From Psychrobacter glaciei (GTDB lineage Bacteria > Pseudomonadota > Gammaproteobacteria > Pseudomonadales > Moraxellaceae), in the NCBI RefSeq assembly GCF_014652895.1, contig NZ_BMZR01000003.1, positions 456,059 to 520,058 of the forward strand: a stretch of 64,000 nt of DNA. The letters are read 5' to 3'. Under the pieces are notes generated by a model. It made no database searches. It had not been told where the DNA came from and saw only the letters and a program-made list of their open reading frames with translations. Below are positions 1-7,523 of this stretch, one piece after another; positions within the stretch are counted from its first letter, which is position 1, and every line of letters starts with the position of its first letter. The translations under genes and the position numbers were made by a program.

Positions 1-690
1 CAGGGTCGTGAGGTGATACCGGCGACCTACGACATGCTAAAGGAAAGTCAGGGTTGGGCGCGTCCGGTATCTGATGGACGTATCGTGGTCAAAAGAGACG
101 GCAACTATGGGGTTATCGATACAGCAAATAAGACCATCGTGTCGTTTTCTGCGTCAATCAGTGATATTGATGATTATCGTGGTGGTGTGACGCAAGTACG
201 TAAGAACCAAGCGACCAGTTGGCTGGATAAAAACGGCAAAGCGACTAGCAATCCAAATGGTAGTGACAGTAATAGTAATGAGCCGTCGTCTGCAAAGCAA
301 ACCGCCAATAGTAGGTCTGCTACAGCGTCAGCACAATCTAGGCAAGCAGCGCCCAATCGTTTTACGACGTTACAGCCACGTCAGCAAGATGGTCGATGGG
401 GTTTCGTCGATGAAAACAATGTGACGATGATTACTTATTCATTTGATGATGCTCGTCCTTTTTCAGAAGGACTAGCTGGCGTGCGCATCGATGACAACTG
501 GGGTTTTATCAATTTGGGCGGTGAGCTGGTGATTCCTTTTCGCTTTGATAAGATGGGTGTGTCGAGTGGTGACAGTTACCAAGGCAAGCCTGCCTTTACA
601 TTTGCAAATGGTAAAGCGTGGATTGGCAATTTAAAAAATGGCAATAAGATGTGCATTGATAAAGAAGGGGTGAGTGTTGGTTGTGATTAA
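1..690 (+). CDS. WG-repeat protein, 5-prime truncated by window edge
   Basis: The reading frame is open to base 1, so the gene begins outside the window; the GTG at 13 lies inside the coding frame and need not be the start. The visible C-terminal 230 residues hold WG (KWG) repeats, for example WGFVDENNV and NWGFINLGG followed by PF-F-D strands. A Ser/Asn/Ala-rich linker (codons for about residues 80-117 of the visible part) splits the repeats into two blocks. WG repeats form beta-rich domains, often in secreted or surface proteins, and their function is usually unknown. The N-terminus is missing, so a signal peptide cannot be judged. A strong hairpin terminator follows. Confidence 0.8.
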   Translation, partial: QGREVIPATYDMLKESQGWARPVSDGRIVVKRDGNYGVIDTANKTIVSFSASISDIDDYRGGVTQVRKNQATSWLDKNGKATSNPNGSDSNSNEPSSAKQTANSRSATASAQSRQAAPNRFTTLQPRQQDGRWGFVDENNVTMITYSFDDARPFSEGLAGVRIDDNWGFINLGGELVIPFRFDKMGVSSGDSYQGKPAFTFANGKAWIGNLKNGNKMCIDKEGVSVGCD

Positions 691-713
691 AGCGCTCACT
701 CAAACTAAGAGAC

Positions 714-763
714 AAAAAAGCGTGCCATGCTTATGAGTGATACATAGCATGGCACGCTTTTTT
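714..763. terminator. Bidirectional rho-independent terminator
   Basis: A perfect 17-bp inverted repeat (714-730 with 747-763) has an A-run on the left and a T-run on the right. It sits between the convergent WG-repeat gene and the alpha/beta hydrolase gene and can serve both. Confidence 0.9.
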
Positions 764-794
764 ATCGCCAATGATTGACGATGTTAACTGCGTA

Positions 795-1826
795 TTAAGC
801 CGATAGGTGATTGCGAATCAAATCAATCATATAAGGCTGATAGTACTCTGGGATATCGTGTGCCATGCCTTCGATTAAATGAAACTTAGCCTTGGGAATG
901 GTCTTAGCGACCACGCGTCCTTGTGAAGGAGGCAATAGCCCATCTGCACTACCATGCAGGACGATAGTTGGTGCTTTGACTTGCTTGCTAAACCGGCTAA
1001 TAGAGCCAGAGGCCAAGATCGCATTGAGCTGTTGCACGGTGCCAAGCGGATGGAAGTTGCGCTGATAACGTAACTTGGCAATTTCACGCACCATACGAAC
1101 GTTGACGTGTCCTGGCGTACCAACTGTTTTCATAAACCAGACGCTATGGCGCACAATATCGCGCTCAGAATGACTTTCAGGGCGATTGATAAGCGTGTAT
1201 AACTGCTTAGGCTTGGGTGGCTTTAGAAAAGCCCGATTGGTGGTGGTAAACATCAAGGCCATGCGTTGTACTAAGCTTGGATAGCGTGCCGCCACGATTT
1301 GAGCAATCATACCGCCCATAGAAGCACCCAGCAGATGTGTCTTACCCAGCTGCAATGCTTTAATCAAACGTGCGGTATCTTCTGCCATATCGGTCAAATT
1401 ATAAGCAACCTGCGTACTCTTATTAGACAATCCGGTTTGCAAACGCATCATCATTTTTAACTGACTGATACGCGGTAAGCCGTCAATTTGTACTTTGGAA
1501 GACAAGCCAATATCGCGATTGTCAAAACGAATCACAAAAAATCCTGCATCAATAAGGCGCTTGATAAAATTGTTTGGCCAAAATATCATCTGCGAGCCAA
1601 GTCCCATAATCATCAGCAGTGGGGGATGATTGGGATTACCGCCTGCCTCAACGCACAACTCAATGCCATCACCGATATTTATCATCGCTTGATGGAGGTG
1701 TTCGCTAAGGTCTGATTCGCGCCATTGGTGTTGACCAAATCGTTGCCAGTCAGGAGTAGGGTATACTCCAGCATCTCCAGAGATTTTAAGCAATGCCGCA
1801 TTATTGATATTATTGGATTTTGTCAT
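795..1826 (-). CDS. Alpha/beta hydrolase fold protein
   Basis: 343 residues. The nucleophile elbow GASMGG (167-172, Ser169) follows a strand LL, the oxyanion region is MGLGSQ near residue 75, the acid is probably Asp295 (HGSADGLLPP) and the base His323 (GMAHDIP). This is a complete Ser-Asp-His triad for the family. The FDNRDIGLS segment resembles hydrolases annotated as TAP-like or haloperoxidase-type esterases, but the substrate cannot be inferred. No signal peptide is visible. The ATG at 1826 lies 27 bp downstream of the rubredoxin gene on the same strand, so the two are probably cotranscribed. Any functional link to rubredoxin is unproven. Confidence 0.85.
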   Translation of the reverse strand: MTKSNNINNAALLKISGDAGVYPTPDWQRFGQHQWRESDLSEHLHQAMINIGDGIELCVEAGGNPNHPPLLMIMGLGSQMIFWPNNFIKRLIDAGFFVIRFDNRDIGLSSKVQIDGLPRISQLKMMMRLQTGLSNKSTQVAYNLTDMAEDTARLIKALQLGKTHLLGASMGGMIAQIVAARYPSLVQRMALMFTTTNRAFLKPPKPKQLYTLINRPESHSERDIVRHSVWFMKTVGTPGHVNVRMVREIAKLRYQRNFHPLGTVQQLNAILASGSISRFSKQVKAPTIVLHGSADGLLPPSQGRVVAKTIPKAKFHLIEGMAHDIPEYYQPYMIDLIRNHLSA

Positions 1827-1853
1827 GAAGTGTCCTAATTAGAGAGTCGTCTA

Positions 1854-2018
1854 CTAAATCTCAAGCATCTCAAAATCAAGCTTGCCAACACCGCACTCTG
1901 GGCAAATCCAGTCTTCAGGGATGTCTTCCCACTTGGTGCCAGGCGCAATCCCTTCTTCAGGACAGCCAAGCGCTTCATCATATATCCAGCCACAGACGAT
2001 ACATTCATAACGTTTCAT
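1854..2018 (-). CDS. rubA: Rubredoxin
   Basis: A 54-residue protein found by translating the minus strand. It starts [15 protein letters not shown] and has two CxxC pairs, CIVC (6-9) and CPEC (39-42), plus the conserved aromatic residues Tyr4, Trp11, Tyr13 and Trp37. The length is standard for a single-iron rubredoxin. It carries one electron on an Fe(Cys)4 centre, in this family commonly to alkane hydroxylase or oxygen-detoxifying enzymes, via a rubredoxin reductase that is not in the window. It lies directly upstream of the alpha/beta hydrolase gene in the same direction. Confidence 0.95.
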   Translation of the reverse strand: MKRYECIVCGWIYDEALGCPEEGIAPGTKWEDIPEDWICPECGVGKLDFEMLEI

Positions 2019-2347
2019 AAATAGTCCTATCGATCATTACCAGTGTTACAGGGTGTTTTTAGAGCGTCTACTGAGCATTACCGCTCATATTTGGACGGTA
2101 AAAACGCCCGTAGTTTAGCATATAACCGTTGTTTTGATAGTTAAGTTTACACTTGTATGTTGAGATGACTCAGCTTTTATCAAGTCCAAGATTGGCCTTT
2201 TATTGATTCAGGCGATTGTATGATTGTTTGTCTCGCCGCTATATTACACCAAATTATGTTATAGTAATCGCCACTAATTTCACGGTGATGTCTGTCATTT
2301 ATCACCGTCAATTATTACCATCTAAGCCATATGAAATAAGGGTTATT
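2019..2347. other. Divergent intergenic region rubA / apt
   Basis: 329 bp without a supported gene. It must hold the rubA promoter (leftward) and the apt promoter (rightward). An upstream in-frame extension of apt is open from 2216 but has no good ribosome binding site and no family similarity. The only clear structure is the inverted repeat at 2282-2308. Confidence 0.6.
2282..2308 (+). promoter_or_regulatory. Inverted repeat in apt leader
   Basis: Arms ACGGTGAT (2282-2289) and ATCACCGT (2301-2308) are perfect complements separated by 11 nt, ending 39 bp before the apt start codon. It could be an operator or an mRNA stem-loop. Nothing in the sequence decides which, and no regulator of apt is next to it. 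Confidence 0.4.
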
Positions 2348-2917
2348 ATGAGCGTTAATGCTGCCGCTACATCTGCTAATACCGAAATTGATCTGTCTAA
2401 TATACTCAATACTGACCACCCGTTTTGGCAGGTTATCCGCACAGTACCAGACTTTCCAAAAGTCGGCATTGATTTTTATGATATCACCCCGTTACTGCGC
2501 AGTCATATTAATGCGGTCATTGATGCACTGCTTGCGACTTTGCCAGAAGGGCTGATGGATGAAGTGGACTGCTTGGGTGCTGTAGAGGCGCGTGGCTTTG
2601 TGTTTGCAAGCTTGCTGGCGGGTCGCTTGGGTAAAGGCATGATTTTGCTACGTAAGCCGGGTAAGTTGCCACCGCCTGTTGCCAACAAAGCCTATGCGCT
2701 AGAATACGGTAAAGACACGCTTGAGATGCAAAATAACTTGCCACCTGAACGGGTATTATTGGTCGATGATATTTTGGCAACGGGCGGTACGCTGACCACC
2801 GCTTATGAGCTGTGCCAGTCAGCGGATCATACGGTCGTCGGTGCTTTGGTACTGTTGGATTTGGTTGAGTTGCATGGTGAATTCCCCGTGCCTGTTTATA
2901 CGGTATTAAAAGCTTAG
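2348..2917 (+). CDS. apt: Adenine phosphoribosyltransferase
   Basis: 189 residues from the ATG at 2348, which follows an AAGGGTTATT leader. The longer open frame starting at 2216 is unlikely to be used. The PRPP-binding loop VLLVDDILATGGT lies at 137-149, with the family segments DFPKVGIDFYDITPLL and ARGFVFASLLA before it. It converts adenine plus PRPP to AMP in cytosolic purine salvage. The length is slightly above the usual 170-185 because of a short N-terminal extension. The gene is isolated: divergent from rubA and closed by a terminator. Confidence 0.95.
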   Translation: MSVNAAATSANTEIDLSNILNTDHPFWQVIRTVPDFPKVGIDFYDITPLLRSHINAVIDALLATLPEGLMDEVDCLGAVEARGFVFASLLAGRLGKGMILLRKPGKLPPPVANKAYALEYGKDTLEMQNNLPPERVLLVDDILATGGTLTTAYELCQSADHTVVGALVLLDLVELHGEFPVPVYTVLKA

Positions 2918-2938
2918 AGAAATGGTTTTTAGCATAAT

Positions 2939-2973
2939 AAAAAAGCGCGCTGAATAGTTCAGCGCGCTTTTTT
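2939..2973. terminator. Bidirectional rho-independent terminator
   Basis: A perfect 16-bp inverted repeat (2939-2954 with 2958-2973) has A- and T-runs at its ends, between apt (+) and the convergent small secreted protein gene (-). Confidence 0.9.
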
Positions 2974-2999
2974 GGTATCAATATATTTTATTTGGTATT

Positions 3000-3467
3000 T
3001 TATTGGTCTTGTTGATAACGCTCACAAGTTTGCTCTACTACTTTTCGACCGATTGTTTTTGGCATCGTAACCTTAAAATCCTTGGTGGTCAAGATGGGTT
3101 TGTCGGATTGCCAAGATTTGATGACCTTGTTGTCAGTGCCATAATTGACATAGGCTCTTTTATAGTAACTGGCATCTTTGCAAGATATCAATAACTGCTG
3201 ATCGCTATGATGAATATAGCTTTCTTTTTTGTCCTTTTTGCCTTTTTTATCCGTCTGTTGTAACTGCGGTGGATAGGTTCTGCGAATGGATACCGAAATG
3301 TTTTCGACGTTATGCTCGTCTATGATATTGATGTCAGAGCTTTCAATAGAGTCTGAATCTAAGGTGAAAATCGAACCAGAATCAGTCTCAGATATCTCTA
3401 CCCAGCTGACTGCATGTGCACTAATCGCTAGCGCACTACCTGCTAATACCACTGATAGCCGTCTCAT
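3000..3467 (-). CDS. Small secreted protein, surface-adhesin E-like
   Basis: 155 residues from the ATG at 3467, chosen over an in-frame TTG two codons upstream because AAGG sits 7 nt before the ATG. The signal peptide MRRLSVVLAGSALAISAHA ends in an AHA cleavage site. The mature part begins with a WVEIS strand, has two cysteines (ISCKD and EQTCE) and a YYKRAYVNYG segment. This resembles by eye the surface-adhesin protein E-like domain of small periplasmic or outer-membrane proteins. A Lys/Asp-rich patch (KKGKKDKK) breaks the middle. Function is not known, and the adhesin name should be taken only as a fold label. Confidence 0.7.
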   Translation of the reverse strand: MRRLSVVLAGSALAISAHAVSWVEISETDSGSIFTLDSDSIESSDINIIDEHNVENISVSIRRTYPPQLQQTDKKGKKDKKESYIHHSDQQLLISCKDASYYKRAYVNYGTDNKVIKSWQSDKPILTTKDFKVTMPKTIGRKVVEQTCERYQQDQ

Positions 3468-3575
3468 AATCAAGCCTTGCTTCTTGTTATTTGAAGTGGG
3501 TTATAATAACGAACTTACTATTAGCAGGCAAATTTCTTTTATTCGACAGTGTTTGACCATCCATTATCGAAACGA

Positions 3576-4517
3576 TTAATTGCGCATCGCTGCCAATGCC
3601 TGAGCAAGCTCATCACGCGCATCGATAAAGCCATCAATACCCTTAGGTAATAAATCTTGAGTGACGGTATCTTTTTGATAAGCTTGACTAAATTCTTCAT
3701 GCGTTAAACTCACTCGGGTCATATCATCTAACGCCATCGACATACTTGGTGACAGCTGACGAGGGACTTCTATATCCATCGCTGCCAACTCATCAATGAG
3801 GTTGGGGGCAATGGTCAACAGATCACAGCCTGCTAATGCCAATATCTGCTCAGTAGAGCGGAAGCTTGCGCCCATTACTTGCGTGTTGTAGCCATGCTGT
3901 TTGAAATATTGATAAATAAGCTTGACCGACTGCACGCCCATGTCATCAGAGACTGGTACGTTCTGACGGTTTTGCTGGCGTTTTTGCCAATCCAAAATGC
4001 GTCCAACAAAAGGTGATATCAGGGTCACGCCAGCATCGGCACAGGCAATCGCTTGATGTTGTCCGAAAAGTAGCGTTAGATTACAGTGAATACCTTGGGT
4101 TTCCAGATAACGTGCGGCTTCGATACCTTGCCACGTCGCGGCCATCTTAATCAATACCCGCTCTGAGTCGATACCTGCTTGTTGATAAGCTTCCATAAAG
4201 CTGAGCGCTTTATCGATAGTCGCTTGGGTGTCATAAGACAAACGTGCATCGACTTCAGTTGAGACGCGACCCTCAATCAACGATAAAATATCGCAGCCAA
4301 TTTTTATGGTTAACGCATCAATTACCGCATCGATGTCACCGCGATGTCGACTCATGGTTTCTGAGAGCATGGCTTGATTGTCAGAGTGAATGAGCGCCTT
4401 GGTAATGAGACTGGGGTTGGTGGTCGCATCGACAGGTTTTAGGCGGGCAATAGCGCTAAGGTCGCCAGTATCAGCGACAATGGTGGTCATGGTGCGAAGC
4501 TGTTGTAATGCGCTCAT
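3576..4517 (-). CDS. tal: Transaldolase
   Basis: 313 residues, typical of the TalB class. The N-terminal DATTNPSLI motif (30-38) and the Schiff-base lysine Lys124 in RVLIKMAATWQG are present, as is CNLTLLFG followed by ISPFVGRILDW. It transfers a dihydroxyacetone unit between sedoheptulose 7-phosphate and glyceraldehyde 3-phosphate in the non-oxidative pentose phosphate pathway. The start is supported by AAGGATACCTG upstream of the ATG. It stands alone, and its promoter must lie in the 490-bp gap to pheA. It may supply erythrose 4-phosphate for the aromatic pathway genes next to it, which is an inference from position only. Confidence 0.95.
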   Translation of the reverse strand: MSALQQLRTMTTIVADTGDLSAIARLKPVDATTNPSLITKALIHSDNQAMLSETMSRHRGDIDAVIDALTIKIGCDILSLIEGRVSTEVDARLSYDTQATIDKALSFMEAYQQAGIDSERVLIKMAATWQGIEAARYLETQGIHCNLTLLFGQHQAIACADAGVTLISPFVGRILDWQKRQQNRQNVPVSDDMGVQSVKLIYQYFKQHGYNTQVMGASFRSTEQILALAGCDLLTIAPNLIDELAAMDIEVPRQLSPSMSMALDDMTRVSLTHEEFSQAYQKDTVTQDLLPKGIDGFIDARDELAQALAAMRN

Positions 4518-5008
4518 CAGGTATCCTTGTGTGAATCAATTGACATGGTTATATTCTAAAGACTGGATCTGTTGTTAAACGTGTTTATATTTTTAAACAT
4601 GCTTATGAAAGGTGCTTTTGACCATTAGTTTTGAACTGTAACATAGTTTTGAGGCGGTGTTCTCTCATAGTTGTGCCGCCTATCGCTGCCATATCAGATA
4701 ACTGTGCTAATATTTATAGCCGTTAGCCAGTTTACACGCATTTACGAATGGGCACTGAGCGTAGTTTTTGCTATAGTAGAGCCGGTCGTGTCGTTGTCTG
4801 CTGTATTGGCTGATGAATCCAAGAATCGTGTAGGCGAGTAGGACATGATATTTTTGATAAACTGTTTTATTGAACAGTGACTAGTAATATGGTCAGAGCT
4901 AATCTCAAATAAGCTTAAGTATAGATAAAACCAAGTATAGATAAACCTAAAAGTCACACCAAATAGTTATAAAACTCAGCAATAATATTAGAAAAAGGAT
5001 GGGCGGTA
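4518..5008. other. Divergent intergenic region tal / pheA
   Basis: 491 bp with no convincing gene. The open frame on the minus strand at 4742-4957 has no family features and no good start signal. A 16-bp near-perfect tandem repeat of the form AAGTATAGATAAACC lies at 4917-4947, about 60 bp before pheA, in the likely pheA promoter region. I see no attenuator-like leader peptide rich in Phe codons. Confidence 0.5.
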
Positions 5009-6184
5009 ATGAGTGAGCAGTCACCAGAGCAAAAAATGGACAATCTAAATCAAACTAACGTAAGCGACCACTCAAACGAAAAAGAGTTTTTAGATCAGCT
5101 GCGTCATAGTATTGATAGCGTAGACTGCGAAATCCAGACATTGATTAATAACCGTGCCAAACTGGCTCAGCAAGTGGCGACGGTCAAAAAAGAACACATC
5201 GCAAAAAGTCCTACTGCTGAAAAAACCAATCCTATTTTTTATCGCCCAGAACGTGAAGCGCAAGTCCTAAAAGCGGTCATGGCGCGCAATACTGGTCCAA
5301 TCGCTGATGAAAAAATGGCGCGATTGTTTCGTGAAATTATGTCGGTATGCTTAGATCTAGAAGCACCGCAACGTATTGCCTTTTTGGGTCCAGTGGGTAC
5401 TTTTACTCACGCCGCTGCCCTCAAGCATTTTGGTAAAGCCGCTGATACAGTACCGATGACCACCATCACTGATGTGTTCCGTGAAGTCGAAGCGGGTACA
5501 GCGATGTACGGCGTTGTACCGGTTGAAAACTCTTCAGAAGGCGTGGTCAATCACACGTTAGACGGTTTCTTGTCTTCTACCTTAAAAATAATTGGGGAAG
5601 TTGAGTTACCGATTCATCAGAATTTCTTGGTTGCAGAGCATACCAAGCTTGACGGTCTCAGCCGTATTTATTCGCATCAGCAGTCGCTTGCTCAGTGCCG
5701 TCATTGGCTCGATGTCAATTATCCCAATGTGGAGCGCGTTGCCGTATCTAGCAATGGTGAAGCTGCACGTCGACTCAAGAATGAATGGCATTCGGCTGCG
5801 ATTGCAGGGGATGTCGCTGCCGCAGAGTATGATTTGCATAAACTTTACTCAAATATTGAAGACAATCCAAGCAATACCACACGATTCCTTATCATCGGTC
5901 ACGAAGCGATTGCGCCGTCAGGACAAGATAAGACCTCTATCGTCGTCTCAGCACATGACAAAGCGGGCGCGCTTATCGAAATCTTAAAACCATTGTCTTA
6001 TCATGGCGTGTCGATGACCAGTATCGAGACGCGTCCTGAACGTCCTAATAAGTGGGCATACGTGTTCTTTATTGATATGGATGGTCATGTTAATGATCCA
6101 AATGTTAGCGCAGCCATTAATGATATTCGCCCATTGGTAAAAGATTTACGTGTACTGGGTTCATATCCCAAAGCGGTACTGTAA
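5009..6184 (+). CDS. pheA: Chorismate mutase / prephenate dehydratase (P-protein)
   Basis: 391 residues in three domains: chorismate mutase (about 26-117, starting LDQLRHSIDSVD), prephenate dehydratase (about 122-298, with FLGPVGTFTHAA and the catalytic TRF motif at 291-293) and a C-terminal ACT domain (about 308-385) with ETRP (340-343) in place of the common ESRP Phe-binding motif. It makes phenylpyruvate from chorismate and is usually feedback-inhibited by Phe through the ACT domain. The ATG follows AAAAAGGATGGGCGGTA. It is the first of a + strand run continuing with hisC and tyrA-aroA, spaced about 90-115 bp apart. Confidence 0.95.
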   Translation: MSEQSPEQKMDNLNQTNVSDHSNEKEFLDQLRHSIDSVDCEIQTLINNRAKLAQQVATVKKEHIAKSPTAEKTNPIFYRPEREAQVLKAVMARNTGPIADEKMARLFREIMSVCLDLEAPQRIAFLGPVGTFTHAAALKHFGKAADTVPMTTITDVFREVEAGTAMYGVVPVENSSEGVVNHTLDGFLSSTLKIIGEVELPIHQNFLVAEHTKLDGLSRIYSHQQSLAQCRHWLDVNYPNVERVAVSSNGEAARRLKNEWHSAAIAGDVAAAEYDLHKLYSNIEDNPSNTTRFLIIGHEAIAPSGQDKTSIVVSAHDKAGALIEILKPLSYHGVSMTSIETRPERPNKWAYVFFIDMDGHVNDPNVSAAINDIRPLVKDLRVLGSYPKAVL

Positions 6185-6277
6185 GCGTTTTAAAAGCTAC
6201 ACCCTTTATAGCAGATAGCTGTCATAAGCTCTTGTTATTATTAATAATAGATGGTTCATTACATCTAAGGATACAAT

Positions 6278-7408
6278 ATGCAGACAACGCCATTGACCGA
6301 ATCAAGCTTATTACCACTCGTGCCAGCGTACGACAGTATATTAGAGCTGGCTCCTTATCAAACGGGCAAGCCGATTGAAGAGTTGACTCGCGAGTACGGC
6401 ATCTCAGATGTGGTAAAGCTTGCTAGCAACGAGAATCCAATGGGCTGCTCACCGCGAGTGACGTTGGCAGTGACAGAGCAGCTCGGTCAGCTGGCGCGGT
6501 ATCCTGATGGCAATGGTTACTATCTAAAGCAAGCACTGGCTGACTTCAATGATGTCAATATCGATCAGATTACGTTGGGCAATGGCTCTGACGACTTACT
6601 CGATATCTTGGCGCGTAGTTTTGTGGGTGCCAATGATGCTATCGTTTATAGTCAGTATGCCTTTGTGGTCTATTCGATGCTGGCAAAAATGCAAGGTGCT
6701 ACAGATGTCGAAGTGCCCGCCCATCGATTCGGTCATGATTTAAAGGCCATGAGTCAAGCGGTTCAAGACAACCCTAATACCAAGATTGTCTTTATTGCCA
6801 ATCCTAACAACCCAACTGGGACACAGCTTGAGCATAAAGAGCTGCGCCAGTTTGTTGCCAGTGTGCCAAGCTCGGTATTGGTGGTATTGGATGAAGCCTA
6901 TATCGAATACAGCCCTGAAAGTAATAATAGGGCACTCATAGATGAGTTTGACAATGTGATCATCGTCCGTACTTTCTCTAAGGCTTATGGACTAGCAGGT
7001 CTGCGGGTTGGCTATGCGTTAAGCTCGGTAGCAGTGGCGGATTTATTAAACCGTATTCGTCAGCCATTCAACGTCAGTCGTATTGGGTTGGCGGCAGCAG
7101 CGGCGGCACTTGCTGATCAAGATTTTATCGAAAAAACTCGTCTGATGAATGATGAGCAAATGCGCTGGTTAGAGAAGCAGTTCGACGCATTAGGATTGGG
7201 TTTTATTAAGTCACATGCCAACTTTATAATGGTAGAGATGGATGATGAAGATGCGCTATTGATTAACCAAGCGTTGCTCGAGCAAGGAGTCATCGTACGG
7301 CCACTGTTAGGTTACGGCTTACCCACTTGGTTGCGCATTACGGTAGGCGTCGCAGAAGATAACATGCGCTTGATTGATACCTTGCGTTCTATCTTGACCG
7401 ATGATTAA
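6278..7408 (+). CDS. hisC: Histidinol-phosphate / aromatic aminotransferase
   Basis: 376 residues of the PLP fold-type I aminotransferase family. The PLP lysine is Lys235 in TFSKAYGLAGLRVGY, with NPNNPTG at 175-181 and ASNENP near the N-terminus. HisC-family enzymes use glutamate to aminate imidazole acetol phosphate, and many also act on phenylpyruvate or 4-hydroxyphenylpyruvate. Its place between pheA and tyrA-aroA, away from any his operon, suggests it serves Phe/Tyr synthesis here. That is an inference; sequence alone does not separate the two activities. The AAGG of the ribosome binding site precedes the ATG by 8 nt. Confidence 0.9.
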   Translation: MQTTPLTESSLLPLVPAYDSILELAPYQTGKPIEELTREYGISDVVKLASNENPMGCSPRVTLAVTEQLGQLARYPDGNGYYLKQALADFNDVNIDQITLGNGSDDLLDILARSFVGANDAIVYSQYAFVVYSMLAKMQGATDVEVPAHRFGHDLKAMSQAVQDNPNTKIVFIANPNNPTGTQLEHKELRQFVASVPSSVLVVLDEAYIEYSPESNNRALIDEFDNVIIVRTFSKAYGLAGLRVGYALSSVAVADLLNRIRQPFNVSRIGLAAAAAALADQDFIEKTRLMNDEQMRWLEKQFDALGLGFIKSHANFIMVEMDDEDALLINQALLEQGVIVRPLLGYGLPTWLRITVGVAEDNMRLIDTLRSILTDD

Positions 7409-7523
7409 GCGCATCAATAGATGTTTTTTTAGTCAAGTTAATGATCTTAATTAGCCATTAAATTTTATAACGCTAAGATTGGCTTTACCCAAACTTGTCC
7501 TAGTGTGTTCAACGAGAAAAGCC

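Noticed and set aside
4742..4957. 71-residue open frame on the minus strand between tal and pheA
   Set aside because: No family features and no convincing start signal; composition looks like non-coding AT-rich sequence.
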